Both the position numbers and the translations under genes were made by a program. The notes beneath the pieces were generated by a model that was given only the letters and a program-made list of their open reading frames with translations, was not told where the DNA came from and searched no databases. From Gymnogyps californianus (Eukaryota > Chordata > Aves > Accipitriformes > Cathartidae): a stretch of DNA of 64,000 nt. The stretch is taken from positions 4,713,001-4,777,000 of the forward strand of contig NC_059483.1 in the NCBI RefSeq assembly GCF_018139145.2, in the 5' to 3' direction. Below, piece after piece: positions 13,908 to 59,963 of the stretch (positions within the stretch are counted from its first letter, which is position 1; each line of letters starts with the position of its first letter).

Positions 13908-16900
13908 TCGCCACCCAGACCTCCCACGCGGTGTTCCCTGGCAGACAGAACACCACCGTCTCAGCCAGCACAGCGAACAACACTGTACAGTCTTGTCTTG
14001 TCTCGCCTTTCATTTCTAACCCTTTCCCAAAATACGATCGTGTTTGGTTTAAGCCCAGCCTGCACGGTTCTGCGCCCCACCGCCCTGCACGGGTATCCCC
14101 AGCCACAGCTGCTGGTAAGGGGAATGGGAAGGCTCACGTTTAGAGTTCTGAGCACAGTATGGGGTTTATTTAACACTGTACAAATGTCAGATTTTAGACA
14201 GGATAGCATGTAGCTATGACAGCTGTCTTTTAAATTATGCAGAAGAACAAGCCGAGGACAAATACAACCGAGCAGTGGCTTGTTAAAGGAATCTACCGAA
14301 TACAGCAACGTTTATTCCGTCAGAAAACCCATAGTATCATTTTGCAGTAAAATTGTAGATGCATGTATTTTCTGACATGCTTTCTAGATATCATGATATA
14401 ACTACATATTACCAACGTAAAATATGCACACACACTCACAAACATATATCTCTCTTCTGAGATTACTGATAACTTTGCCAAAATGAGACGGAAAATTTAC
14501 AAAACATGTATAGTTAATATACCCACTCATGGACTACTTTTGAAAAATCTAATTCATAAATTATACATTAAGTTAGCAACTATACATGCATGCATCGACA
14601 GGATATTATTATGACGAAGGCAGCTATCTTTTCAAAATGTAGGGGACACATTAAAACATTATTGAATGACAAGCAGAATTGGGAGCCTTTCAGCAGAGCT
14701 TAATCAGAGACTCTTCTGGAAGCTAAAAAGAGGAGTGCTGGGAATCCTATTCTCTCCAAAGATTCAGATGCCTCTGAATGTAATCTGTGTACAAATCCCC
14801 TAGTTTACAAGCAGAGGATCCCCACAGACTATTGGCCCTGCTACCTCCTGCACAAGAAATATTTTCAGTATTAAAGCTTGAATTTAGGAAAGTCTTATTA
14901 TCCCAAGTTGGGTTTTTTTCCCCTTTCTAATTCAAAACAAAATTAAATTAATGTTGCAGTAAGGAAGAAAATACAAGTGCAGAGATAGAAAATGTCTGAA
15001 ATGCTTTCAAGTAAACACTGAAACTAAATGGAAAATGTTTGAAACATAAATGTTCCTCTGTAAGTTATGGGAAAGGTTTTCTGAAGCATGCATTAATTAA
15101 GGAAGACATACGAGATACAGGGAAGCGTTCATGACTATACCTGTGATACTGTCTGGAAAAATACTGGAAAATACTAAAAAAGGTAATGTTGTCTTCCTCT
15201 CTTTTAAAGTAGATTTCAAAGTAGAGGGTGTTCTACTTTAACACTCCCAGATGAAGAATCGCTGTAAAACTGCACGTGAACAAGATACTACTCTACTAAA
15301 ATGCTTGACAGAGATGCAAAAATAAGCCAACGAACTACTGGAGAAAAACAATCTAGCTCAGAATACAGCATTGCTGTGATTCCAGGTTCTTGTTTCCTAA
15401 TGATATACCAGTGTACCTAGATAGCTTCACAACAAAAGACAGCTTTCACAACAAAAATTATAAACTGCTTGAATAGATTTAATATAAATGATAGCAGGGA
15501 AACAGATACACATTAATATACCCAAAAAATCTCAAGAATTTTATGATTTTTAAAAAAAATGGGAAACGCATTAAAAATCTGCACCCATGGGTGGAAGTAT
15601 TTGAGCTAATAAAACTGTATTTTAGATTGTAACCTTCTTTTATAGCAATTTTTTTTCATTGGCATTTGTTTTCTATTCATTTGCTTCCTTAGTACTGTCT
15701 TCTGTGGTATCATGCCACCATGACCAAAGTGACAGACTTTTGTCTCTGCTGGATTAATCAGTGTGTTCCTTGATCCATAACATATGCTCCTAGTAGACAT
15801 TTAGCGTCAACGTATTCAAGATTTGTGGTCTGGCAGTTCGGTGCCTGATGTTAACCTAGCTGATAGACAGTTTAAAGTATTTAATTTTATTTTTTTTTTT
15901 ATTTGAGCCGGTCTTTCATACATAATAGAGCTTGAACAAGGGAATAAAATATGTGATGTTAAGTATTTGGGTTGATATCTTTGCTTGGAGATTAATTTTT
16001 TTTCTGGGTGAGAAAGCACTGAGAGGCTGCCCAGACAAATATCCGATCTCCATAGGCACAGCGTGTACATTTTTATGCACATCTTAGGCACAGCGTTTGT
16101 GTATTCATGGTCAGGGAAGCCTGTCCTCACGAAAGAGGACATGAGCTCCACACCACCACTTCTGAGGTCCCGGGGGCCTGTCCAGGACCTTGCTACGCTG
16201 ACGTTGCTCCAGGGGCATGGCCGGGCACTACAGCCGATGGAAAAGCCCCAGGGGCAGTTAGTTAAATTATCAAAAACTGGCCTGCTGTGACTTAGGCTCG
16301 GGAGGACTTTGTGGTGAGAACCCAAAGTCAGTCTGCTGGGATGGTCCTGGCGACTGGTGGGGGATGCAGGAGAGCTCTGGTAGCCCAACAGCATCAGGAG
16401 GAGCTGGGCTCCTTCCTGCAGCGATCTTCCCAGCGAGCACCCGCTCCTCGCCCTGCCTGTTCCCAGGGGACGAGGACCTACACGGGGCTGTGAAAGCGGG
16501 TGGCTGACACAAAGTTTTATTTCCTCTAGGTGCTGTGTGAAATTGTTAAAAAGTTAGATCAAAGGGAACTGGTAAAGGGCAGGGTAAAGAACAGAAGGAG
16601 TAGGGTGGTAACCCGAGATATTTTTCCTTTAGTATATCAATTAAATAAAGGATATCAATTAATGAGAGTCAAACTATTTAATTATTTTTTCATTGAGAGG
16701 TATAGCACATGATTTATGGCTCAGCTACTCCTTTACTGATCATACTGCTATAAAGTGCTGCATAATATATTGCTTTCTACTATGTCATGCACAGATAGAA
16801 ATGGCAAGTGTAAAATGGGATTAACTGCCCTCAAAATAGTCTGGGCTTGAAATTACTTATACAAGGCCAATGTCAAACTCCCTCTGACTTCAGAGGGTGC

Positions 16901-17007
16901 TGAATTACCTCCTCATCCCCATCTTCTACTGCACACAGGCACATCCCTATCCGTGGCAGACCTGTACTGGGCCCCAAAATAGTATGTGTAATACAGAGGA
17001 GAGAGGA

Positions 17008-17026
17008 TTTTTTTTTTTTTTTTTTT
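17008..17026. repeat. Poly-T run (19 T)
   Basis: Uninterrupted T homopolymer within the intron, with no other recognisable repeat body attached. Confidence 0.9.
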
Positions 17027-20000
17027 AAAGTGTTGTCCTGCCATGAAGAATTAAACAGAAAATGAATGGAGAAACCAAATGTCAGCTGCTCCCTTAGACT
17101 TCAAGGTTCAGGAAACTCTGCTTAGTGGGAGTAGGAAAAGACTGGCAGGCTGAAATGTAAGATAATAATTGTATTATAAGAAGATTATGGAAGATTATTT
17201 TTCTTGCGGGCCCCAGATTTCTGCAAAAACAATCCTGAATTGCATCCTACAAGGCAAAATTAATTCACCCATTCCTCTAAACGACAGGGTTTTATTAACT
17301 GCGTATACATTTGCTGTGCGCAAAATTAAAAATGGGCTCATATTACAAAAAGTTACGTGCATCTTTCTTTCATTTGACAACATGGAGCTCAATGTGATTA
17401 ACAATGTGGCAGCTCATAGCAAGAAGAAAAATAATTGTTTTTTCAATATACAGCCCCATAATAATTCAGAAATCAATATGCACCCTCAGAGAATTTCCCT
17501 CAGCAGAGGTTTGTAGGAAGCAGGGTGGCCTGCCTTCATTTCCTTATGAATGTGAAGCTGTTGCAGCCCTGGCTAGCCTGGCTTTTCTTTTTTAATGTTT
17601 AACTATAACCACTGGGACTGGAATCATAGCTTCTACTGGCCTAATATGAATATTAATAAGACACCGGGCCATGGAGTTCCTTGCTGATTTTGACAGTTTA
17701 AAGGATCAGTTAGTTAATTAGAAGATGACATGGCACATCGCATCCCTTGGCTCCATCCTGCCTTCTGTCTCCTCTTTTCATTTTCTTTTTTGACATGTTA
17801 GATTACATCATTACTTGTCGTTTCACTTGTTAGCCACACCATGAAATGAGAATATTTTAAGCTGTAATTATTGTGATTTCTCTCCTCTACTAAGAACATG
17901 AAACTCAAAGAAAGCCTACAGAAACTTGAATTTCAAAGACTTAGGAATACATGCGTGATAGTTTATAAGCTTCTAACTACAGCCAATAAACAGAAAAAGA
18001 TTTTAAGTAGCACAGAAAATTGTGTTGATCATCATACTGGCAACCAGTCTAGTATTTTAAGTAGGTGCCCCCATCATGCTTTATTTCTGAGTTATTTAAT
18101 GCTTTCATAGGTGCATTTCTCACCTCCATTACTCACAAATCTAGAGTCTCTTCCCCCCAGCCATGAACTGATTGTGCCTCTAGACACATACATGCAATCC
18201 GGTACATTCATTGTGTGGTACTATCCTAAACAAAATATGAGTTTTCTATCGTCATCATAGTCAGAACAGACAAAAATAATGTAAACAGAAAGCCCGATAC
18301 TATGCAGCAGCCCTCTCATTAGGGGGAACAACAAAGGTGGACAGCGGATAATAAATTTCATTGAAATATTAACTTATTTCTCAACTACACCTGATACCCC
18401 AAAGTAGACAAGCCACAACTTGAAACTTAAAAAGAGTAACCTGCAAAGCTACAGTCATACATAAATCCTAAGAACTTTCAAGTTTTGCACCCCAGTGTCA
18501 TACTGCAGTTAGCCATCAGTACAAAAGTTCTGGACATGTCATAAGACTTTGGAAGAACCACAACCACTTCTTTTGTGTAGTACTAGATAATCTCATTAAT
18601 TAATATTTGTCTTCTAACTTACATTCTGTCTGTGAAATTCTTATCAAGGACATTGGTCTGTTTCTGCAGAGAAATGCAGAGAAACACATATGCGTCTTAC
18701 TTCCTCAGTAGGCTTGCCAGTCTGCAAACAGAAGAGGCTGCAGGAAAATCAGAATGCAGTTTATGCATTGTGGAAAGCCTGCAGCTCTGGGGCTTCATTG
18801 GAAATGACAAGATTAGTGGGCACATGTGTCTTCCAATAGGAACGATCATTTCGGGGTTATTATTGGTATTCATCACTGTGTCTGATTGCCTGTGTACTGT
18901 CACATTTCTTTTATCAAATGTTTATATTTGTGTATTCATTTCAATACTACTTAATCAATACTGGTTTATCAGCATATGTTTTTTGACAGAAGAAATTGCA
19001 GAGCAAGTATAACTACGTAATAACTCTATGCAGTTAGCCAATACAATAACCTATGTAGGTAATTTATTTTTTTCATTAAGGTAAACATGTAACCTCCCAT
19101 TGATTCACAGGGCTTCACAGAAATACAGTGCTAATAACAGGTGGAAATCGCTTCCCCTGCCATTGAAGATAAAGCTAGGTAATGTTACCTGTAGAAGGAA
19201 CAAAGTTGGGAGTTGTGTGCCCTCCAACAGTGGACTTCACTCATTGAACTAGAATTCCTTGTTGAAGATGAACCAAGTTAGGCATGAAAAGTGTCCTTCT
19301 TGTATCAGAGAAAGGATTAACGCCTTAGAGTGTCTTTTCTCAAATCAAAGTTATTGCAAAAGTACTGATTCATAATGAAACATGAAATGAACCAGCATTG
19401 CTGCAATTTCATAGGCTGGTGAGATTATATTGCAAAGAGGATAAATGGAAACCAAATACGACACTATATTGTTTGTGTATTTCATACACTAAACAAGAGA
19501 AAACCGTGCACTAGAGCACTCAGTAGGACCTTAGCCATCTTCTGTATTCTTCCGTAGTTTCAAGATTATGTCTTGGTTGGCACTGGGAAAGCACGGGTGA
19601 AGTTCGCAGCACAGGCACAGCCTGTCTCTGGGATTGCAAACCAGCTGGAGTCCCTATTTGCCTCTGTTACTCTTTTCTCTTACCCCACACATCTAATCTA
19701 TTTTGACTGTACTTTTGCTGAAGCAGAGACAACCGCTGCGTCACATACCCAGCAGAGTCCTGCAGCCACTGCGTGCCCACAGGGGAATTAATCACACAGA
19801 CCCGTTCTCGAGCTAATGCCAATCTCCTTCAGTGGAAATGCATCTTTCCCAACTTCAAAGACAGAAATGAAGACTTACGTTTCCTTTGTTCCTAAAAGAC
19901 TTAAATCCCATTTCATTCAAGGTCTGCTCATCTTCTGGGTCTTTTCTGCATAGGAGCTGTAGCTGAGAATTAGGAATCAGATTCCTCATTGTCCACCTGA

Positions 20001-22161
20001 ACCTAGAAAGGAACACAAAGGCAAACATATAAGCAACTTTTTTCATTTTGACTGCCAGTTACCATTAATACTTAATATTCCCACATATCCTTTTCATCAG
20101 ATGGTTAATATAAAACCTAATGAACCATAGATAGCATTCCTGTTTTGCTCTGTTTCAAATTAAGTGTGGAGCAGTAAAAACTGAGAAATGAAAGTTAATA
20201 TCTTTTCAAATAGAAATGGCTTAAAATTCATAATAGGAATACAGTAGCTAAAATACAAAAGTAAGTGAAGACTGTGATCCTTAGCAGGTCTTGGCGGTTT
20301 CTGGCCATATATTATTAAGCATTATTCAGCTGACCCTAAGGGGAGTTCATCTGGAGACATTAAGGTCAAAGAGTAGAAGCATTTGGACACAGTCAAATGG
20401 ATTTTACACCTTTGTATCTTTCTGACATTACTGTTTTGCTTCAGCAAACTGCCTAATATCAGATATATCCTACTGGGTACCTTTCTAAATCACTTCAATT
20501 TTCTTTGTCCCTGGGCTACAGTTATATGATCAGGATCCAAAGCTATCACAGACTATGATATACTATTTTACTTGCTCGTTTGTATTAGAATGAACTTTAT
20601 TAGCTTTTGGGCACGTGTCTATCAGTTTTAAAGATTAAGTATTATGTCAATAGTTTTTATGCAGCATTCAAGTACACTGAATCATTTTGCTTGCTCCGAG
20701 ATTATTAAAAGTGTATTATCACTTTTACAGAAAACATTTTTTTTTTAAAATGAACTATCACTCATAGCAGTCTGTGCTTACCAGTGCTATCCCTCTCTAA
20801 AGTGATATTTCACAGCAAAATCAAAATGGAGATAGGTGCTCTGTAAGTAATTTTAGATTGGAGAGCACGTGAACCTTATAAACACAAGTGTATAACTAAC
20901 ATTTGACTCCACACTCCTATGCTTTCATTATCCACTTTCTTCCTTTAAATATTCTTAATTTTCCATTTTACATTCTTGTAACTGCTAACGATAACCACAG
21001 CGCTTTTACCATGTAAAAAATTACAATTTGTGCAAGCTTAAATTTGTCATTCTTCTTAAATAGAAACCATCTAGTTAAATAACCCGTAAAAAATTACAGA
21101 GATGAGCTTGGCTGTTCCAGTATCAAAACCAGGAAATCAAAGATGCTTTTTTGTGAGGAAGCTGAGGTTTCAAGCTAACACAGAGGAAGCTTTTAGAGCA
21201 CAAATCCAGCCTATAATCAGATTTTCTCATTTCCTTGCCAGTCTTCTGTACTTTTGGTTTTGTGGTTTGTAGTGGCTGACTACATTGTGTCACGAATGGG
21301 AAAATGGGCGAGGATAGCATGTCGGGGATTTGAGCTAAAGAACAACTATTTAAAGCGTGCTCTGCCTCCAGGTCCCTCACTTGGGCATTGCTAGGCTTGA
21401 AGTATCGCAGCTGGCACACGGTGATTTCGGAGCCGGTTTGTGATTAGGTGAAAGAGCACTCCCTTTTTGATTAGTTCATTCTCTGTCCTCAGTAGCAAAA
21501 AAACCTTTTTCACCCGTTTCCATCACGGTGTCATCACTGTAAATCCAGCATGTACATCCTCTGGTTCAGAGATCACCTTTTGTCTTAATCTTTGACCAAG
21601 ACCTCTTGGCACTGCTGTAATAGACACCCAAAGAGGCAGCCCACAGTAGGAGGAGTTTCATAGTCCGTAGGTCAGCTCTTAGCATCCTCATTCTCCCCAT
21701 CAGAAGGTCTCAGTGGCATATTAAACAGTTATTTACCCTATTCTGACCCCATCATTTCTGCTTCATGAAAGACTGAATTAACACAATAGCATTCTCATAT
21801 CTATTGGCCTTGCAGTGCTTACAGTGATGTTGCTCTAATGTTCCTATAATATTACTGTCTTCTCAAGTGGCATAAATTAAAGAGATATTGGACTCCTTAA
21901 AGAGCTTAGCGGATAGAACAGTTCCTTCAGTGGTTTAACAATAAGTATCGTTTCATTTAAGTTACTTCTGAGAACTGGAACTCTTTCAGAGATGCTAAGT
22001 GGAGCAAATAAGGATCTCAAGACTTCAACATTAACTGATGGGAATAAAGCCAAAGTTTTACATTTGCTTTCACATCCTCTCTTGTGGTGTGTTTTAGTTT
22101 AAATATTTTGGCTCCAGTCTTGAAGCTTCCAATGCATAGGCAGATTGCTATGCCCACATGC

Positions 22162-22177
22162 AAAAAAAAAAAAAAAA
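22162..22177. repeat. Poly-A run (16 A)
   Basis: Uninterrupted A homopolymer in the intron. I could not recognise a retroposon body on its 5' side. Confidence 0.9.
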
Positions 22178-25100
22178 CCAGAATTGAGATCTTTTTGCTG
22201 TTATATATAGAGTATGTATTTAATTGTGGTGCCTGCACAATACCATAGAAAATCCTGGTTTGCTTTCACGTATTCAACAAAGGACTTTTTAGAAGGGTAT
22301 TTTTAAAGTAGATCCACACTAATTAAATGTATTATTAAGAATCCAACACTTCACAGCTATCAGTGGATTGTAGTATTGAAAATTTGCAAATAAACACGGG
22401 GAAACAACTCAATCTGAACACATTCTCAACAACAAGGCACTCAAGCTTTAACAGAGGTAACCCAATGGCTATAATTAAAAAGCACCCTAACAGTTTGAAA
22501 AATTCCAGATACTTACTTTAAAGTACAGTTGTGTAGCACAGTTTTCTTTCTCACCACTCTATGTAATCATAATCTGTACAGTTTCCTGACTTCTGTTTAT
22601 GTAACACATGAATGTAAGAATTATTTATAAAGTCACAGCTGTTCTCTTTCCTAGCCTTTGTTTCTCACAAGTCTTAAATATTTGTAAAAACAAGAAAAGT
22701 AATTAAAGTATTGATACGTTAAGCAAACATTTCCCTAATCACGCTGCTTAAATAGGAATCATTTGTTTAAACAGAACTTGCTAAGTATATGTACTAAAAT
22801 ATAGTGTTAAATAGTTACTACATACTAGGAAAGCCAACTTGCATTTAAAGAAACAAAATAAAAAATGCCAAACCATTACTAATATTGCAGTCAGCCACTC
22901 AAACATTAGGAACTCCCAGAACCGAGTGCAACGGTTTGGTGTTTGCCCAGATCTGTGAAGTAGCTATGTGCCATCTGCTCCTCGCACAAAGGACATGAGT
23001 TTATTCTTGCTGGTGGGAACTGCTGTCTAAGAGCCAACACTTGGCAGCGTAAGTCCTTACCCTTGAAAAGCTGGCAGAGAGCGCTTTTTAGCCTTTGAGT
23101 TCCCTAATAATGTTCCCCTCCAGGGTGCAGGTCCCTCGTGAGTGCTTTATTTCCCTCTTTATTCTGATTCACCATCCCGTGCAGACAGGCAGGACACCTC
23201 AAGTGCATTGGTCTCCTGTGGATTCCCCTTACCTGCCAACACCTAACAGGCTTAATTGTAAAATAAATCAAACATTTAAATAGCGAAATTTATACTAGGT
23301 TTGTAGTTACAAGCTGAGAGATTGTAGGTTGCAACTAAGACAAATACAAAAAGCAAAACCAGCCTGTGGCAGGATTCCCTCCTCACTGTCACCCACCGCC
23401 TGTCCAGGACATCCAGCTTCCCGGAGACGAGAGCAGCACCCTGCCCTTCGTGGTGGCCCATGCAGTCTGGCTGCTTTCCACCTTCTGTTCCTTGGGAATT
23501 AGCTTTATGGACACAAAAGCAAATGTCTGATAGTCAGAGCCAGGTATCTTGGTAAAAGGGATTTTGCAGACTTGGTCCCATGTAATCAGTCAGGGAGCAA
23601 GTAATCTAGATAAATGCTAATGAAAGCTCTTGCTGGCACCTTGTGTATTCAAAGGCTATTTACTATTGTTCCTGTTCAGCTGGCTCGCTAACTTCCCATT
23701 CAGTCTGGATTGCTCAGATTCAGCTGGGACCACTATAATATTCACATTACACGTGATAGAAGCCATCCACTACGCGTACATTTTGTTAAGCTCATTATCT
23801 GTGGCACACTGGCGAGACCACACATGACACATTGTTAACGCAGATGACAGATCCCGTAACGAGCTGCCTTATCTGGACAAACCAAAGGAAGCCAGTTTAC
23901 CTCCACAACGTACGGCACGTATTGACAAGGGTTCCTGTAACACACTAGGCTTACATGTGTACGTATGTTATAAAGCGAGTGTAATGATACAATTAACATC
24001 CACCCCATCCCACACAGCTCAGGTGGCTCTTTCTGGCTGCCTGGGTTCAGCAGTGAGGAGCACTGAGAAGATCTCTTTGTTCTTGGTATCAGTCCTGGAA
24101 CCTCACAAAGAGCAATTAGGAAGTAGAACTGGCCTCGTCAGACCTTCTGGCATCACCCACCAAACTCATTTATTGTGGAAGAAGTCTCATAAGAATTAAA
24201 CTGAAAACTTGTAGCAACTTTGTACTGAGAACATGCAAACTGCAACAGCTTAAAAGCTGACCAAATCTAGCAGATTTCACAGGGACAACACAAACCGTCC
24301 CTGTGCCAAACTTCAAATTCTTGTTTCAAGTTATGTTGATACTAAAACCTTCTCAAAGAAAACATATCCAGAATTTCTTAACATGGGCAAACAATGTATT
24401 TTTTTCTGTAATCTTACTCTTGGAAATGACTGAAACGCTTCGCCTCAAGTGTATCATTAAAAGCAAAAATCAGCATTGGACAATGCTCAGAACACAAGTT
24501 TACAGCCCAAATGTTTAAAGTTTGGCAAAGTACCGTAAAAACTAGTCTGTATTAACCTGAGGCAGTGCTACCATTTCTGCCTACGAGATGAAGAGAGAAA
24601 TACGAATTAGATTTCAATAATGGAAAACATCGTTGAGATAAGCGCTGGCCTGTCAGGCTAGCTTATTTACCAGAGCAACAGTGCAACAAAGCCAACTGCA
24701 CCATTAAGCCACACTGTTTGGTGCTGAGCAACGTGCTTAGGCTTTGTTAGCTGGAGAATCGGAAACATCACATTTATGGGATCCCTCCACTTTTACATCA
24801 AAACAACAGTCTTCTGCTAGACTTACTCACCTGGCCTGATTTACGGATATCTTTTTGAATCAGATTATCTCATGTAGTCTATCATGTTACTATAGGAAAA
24901 TAACAAATAGATGCATTTCTGTTGAAACGGGAAATGAAATACCCTGCATGTTTCTGTTTTATTTCTAATGAGATCCAGCTGCGTGCTATATCTAAAAAAG
25001 TTCCTAACTGAACTCAGCCACCTGAACTGAACAATAGCATTTAAGCAGCAACTAGTTATTTAAGAAGAAACTTAATTGCATGAAAAAAACAAAAATCATA

Positions 25101-25200
25101 GGCAACATTTTTGAAAATTTTACCTTAAGTTGCTTAATCAAATTACATAACAAAAATTATCTAATCAAAGCCATAAATTTTTTTTACAATGTCACTAGGG

Positions 25201-25202
<2 letters not shown>

Positions 25203-25236
<34 letters not shown>
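25203..25236. repeat. Poly-T run (34 T), longest homopolymer in the window
   Basis: Thirty-four consecutive T, followed on the + strand by a short ATC-rich microsatellite-like stretch. Read on the minus strand it resembles a poly(A) tail. CACTAG occurs on both sides (near 25190 and 25281), but the interval is too short to identify an inserted element. Confidence 0.9.
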
Positions 25237-25240
<4 letters not shown>

Positions 25241-26426
25241 AATTCAGTTATCATCATCATCTTTTCTGCTTTTAGGGGAACACTAGTTCCCTCATGCAAG
25301 AACTTTCCAGTTGTTCAAGATCCACAGCCGCTGGCTGTCAACCAACTTTGGAAAAGCCTGTAGTATGTGGTTGGCATGTCTAACCAGGGATAGCCTGAAT
25401 CATTCTTCAGCTTAGGGGGCCAGCAGTAAGATCCAGGCTACCTCTGTCTTGCTCTAACCTCGCAAGTTGTACCACCATCGCAGCAGTAATCTCGTCAGAG
25501 AAACATCACAGTCACAGCACAGGGATGGAGTCCCTCCCTGCTTTCAGATGTTTGGCAGGGATTTGAAAAGATCTCCTTTCTTTCTTTTCCTGTAGGTAGG
25601 CAGACTTTGCTACCAAAACACAGTCTCAGAGTTAAGGGTCCCCTTCTTGTCCCAGTCTCTACTTAGTAAAGTTTAGTACTAAAACATGGACTACGTTTCA
25701 GTAGCTGATCATTTTAATGCAAATTGTGAGTCAGTACAATTGTAGCAATAGCTGGGTATCCTCCAAGATACCTATAGCAAGATACCTACGTACAGCGTTT
25801 GGACATAAAAGCTGCAGATGATCCTTGCACAACATTTCCATTGTCATCCACAGAAACTCGCTAAGCAAATAGTCAGAAACCAGTTAGATAACCACAGGAT
25901 GAGATCCAGGCCCTCTGCCATGCAACACCTGTATCGGAATTACACCCTTGGTCTCATTCCTAGCTGTTCTGTCCTCTTCTTTATAGCAGAATGAATTGAA
26001 ATAAGGATTATAAAAATGCACACCTTCTGAATGCTTAAACAACTGGAAAAAGTATGGTCAATCCAAACTCGTAACAGAAGGTAGTGTTTCTTACAGACTG
26101 GAAAATATCCATAAAGCTTATGACTTATGAGTACTTTTCTAGTTCATTGGGCAGTTCACTGATGTTTTATCCTTTACATCTGTGGCACAGGTTCAGTGTG
26201 GATCTAGGCACTCAGATACTGGACAGTCATAAATGCCATACTTATTTTATTGTTTTGGTTTTTTTTATAATCTGGTAAAGTTTATATTTTTAATATAACA
26301 AATAATACGTGAACCTGTCATTTACACTCTTCAAATACAATGAGAGTCTGTAGCATAGATGGCCATTTTTCACTTGGTATAAATATTAATCTAAAGCTAA
26401 TCTATAAATATTAATCCAAGGCACTC

Positions 26427-26446
26427 TTTTTTTTTTTTTTTTTTTT
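26427..26446. repeat. Poly-T run (20 T)
   Basis: Uninterrupted T homopolymer about 0.5 kb upstream of the internal PDZRN3 promoter. Simple repeat, no assigned role. Confidence 0.9.
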
Positions 26447-26923
26447 CCTAAATCCACATACATTCACATATATTTCTTTTGCTTTGTAGCCAGGTCCTAA
26501 GGCTGCATGTAGGCTTTCAGGGACAGAGATGGCCTTTCTCTGTTGTGTTGTTCAGTCATCTCCTGCTATAAAACTGAGGCTCTCAGATGCCACCACAATA
26601 TGAGAGGAAAATAAATGCTGCTAAGCATATTCAACTTTGCCACAGCCACCGCTGAGTTTTGTACCATTACATTCATTTCATTGTGACTTACGTTTAAACT
26701 GTACTTCTAGCCTGCTTAAATATGTTAAGAATTATCCTGAGGGACCATAGTAAAATGTAGTCATGTTTATTTGTAATTGCTACAAAATGGTTTACAAAAT
26801 TGTTAGTGTCTTTTATTATGCCTGCTACTGAAGCACTTGCCTGTTAATTAGAGAAATTTCAGCCGTCATAGCTGGCAATTATCGCTTCTGTATCACTGTC
26901 TGTTATGAATAGTCAATGAGAGC

Positions 26924-26990
26924 TGATTAATATGCATGAGTAGCAGTATATAGTGTGTGCATTGGCGCACAGTGCCGCAGCCGGAGCGGA
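26924..26990 (+). promoter_or_regulatory. PDZRN3: Internal PDZRN3 promoter with TATA-like box
   Basis: A TATATAG box lies at 26947-26953. At the usual 25-30 bp spacing it predicts transcription starting near 26975-26985, exactly where the sequence changes from AT-rich intron to a GC- and CpG-richer leader. Just upstream are TGATTAAT (26924-26931), which fits the PBX-HOX composite site, and an adjoining ATGCAT (26932-26937) resembling half of a POU octamer. The promoter is placed to drive the alternative first exon at 27211. The motifs are seen directly. Promoter activity and the start site are inferred from them and from the downstream exon. Confidence 0.6.
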
Positions 26991-27210
26991 GCGGCAGAGG
27001 GAGTGCTGTGCGCTGCCAGGGAAGGAGGGAGAGCACGAAAAGAAAAGAGCACCGGTCCTCTGCAGCACCCTCCGCGATACCACTGTGACCTGTTTGGGTC
27101 CAGCCGACCCGCCTAGGGGTTTCAAGGATATCTGCATGCATGCTTGCTAACAGAGATTTCTGTGGCTGCTCTGGTGAATAAGGAAGGTTATTTCTGCCAC
27201 TTATTTAAAC
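26978..27210 (+). other. PDZRN3: 5' leader of the short PDZRN3 transcript, with two small uORFs
   Basis: This GC- and CpG-enriched leader of roughly 230 nt runs from the predicted start to the initiator ATG. It contains two upstream ATGs: a four-codon frame at 27136-27150 (MHAC, then TAA) and an overlapping 13-codon frame at 27140-27181. Both end before the main ATG, so reinitiation would be possible. The transcription start is approximate, and an unseen intron inside the leader cannot be excluded. Confidence 0.5.
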
Positions 27211-59877
<32,667 letters not shown>

Positions 59878-59894
59878 TCACCATTGCTAAATTA

Positions 59895-59963
59895 TGTACA
59901 TAAAACACTACCATTGGGGTAGAAATCAATGCCTCGTTCAATGTGGCAAGATTTTTGTATATA
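59895..59963 (+). promoter_or_regulatory. Two Pumilio response elements in the 3' UTR
   Basis: TGTACATA at 59895-59902 and TGTATATA at 59956-59963 both fit the UGUANAUA consensus bound by Pumilio proteins, which usually repress or destabilise mRNAs. They begin 18 and 79 nt after the stop codon. The match is direct; binding is inferred. Confidence 0.5.

Larger units (their letters stand above)
1..26920 (+). other. PDZRN3: Intron of the long PDZRN3 isoform (5' part); no supported exon
   Basis: This AT-rich stretch has no exon I can support on either strand. It lies upstream of the internal PDZRN3 promoter, so it should be intron of the full-length transcript, whose RING, TRAF-type zinc-finger and early PDZ1 exons I did not find here. 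I looked for the PDZ1 carboxylate-loop exon and saw none. The open frames are short and unrelated to known families. Contents are scattered homopolymers and a few locally GC-richer patches near 6.7-7.1, 13.8-14.1 and 16.0-16.5 kb. A possible coding remnant on the minus strand is listed separately. That this is intron rather than intergenic is an inference from gene structure. Confidence 0.7.

Noticed and set aside
26953..27150. 65-codon + strand frame over the promoter and leader
   Set aside because: It opens at GTG, not ATG, starts before the predicted transcription start and is an artefact of bacterial start rules; only its last codons form the small MHAC uORF.
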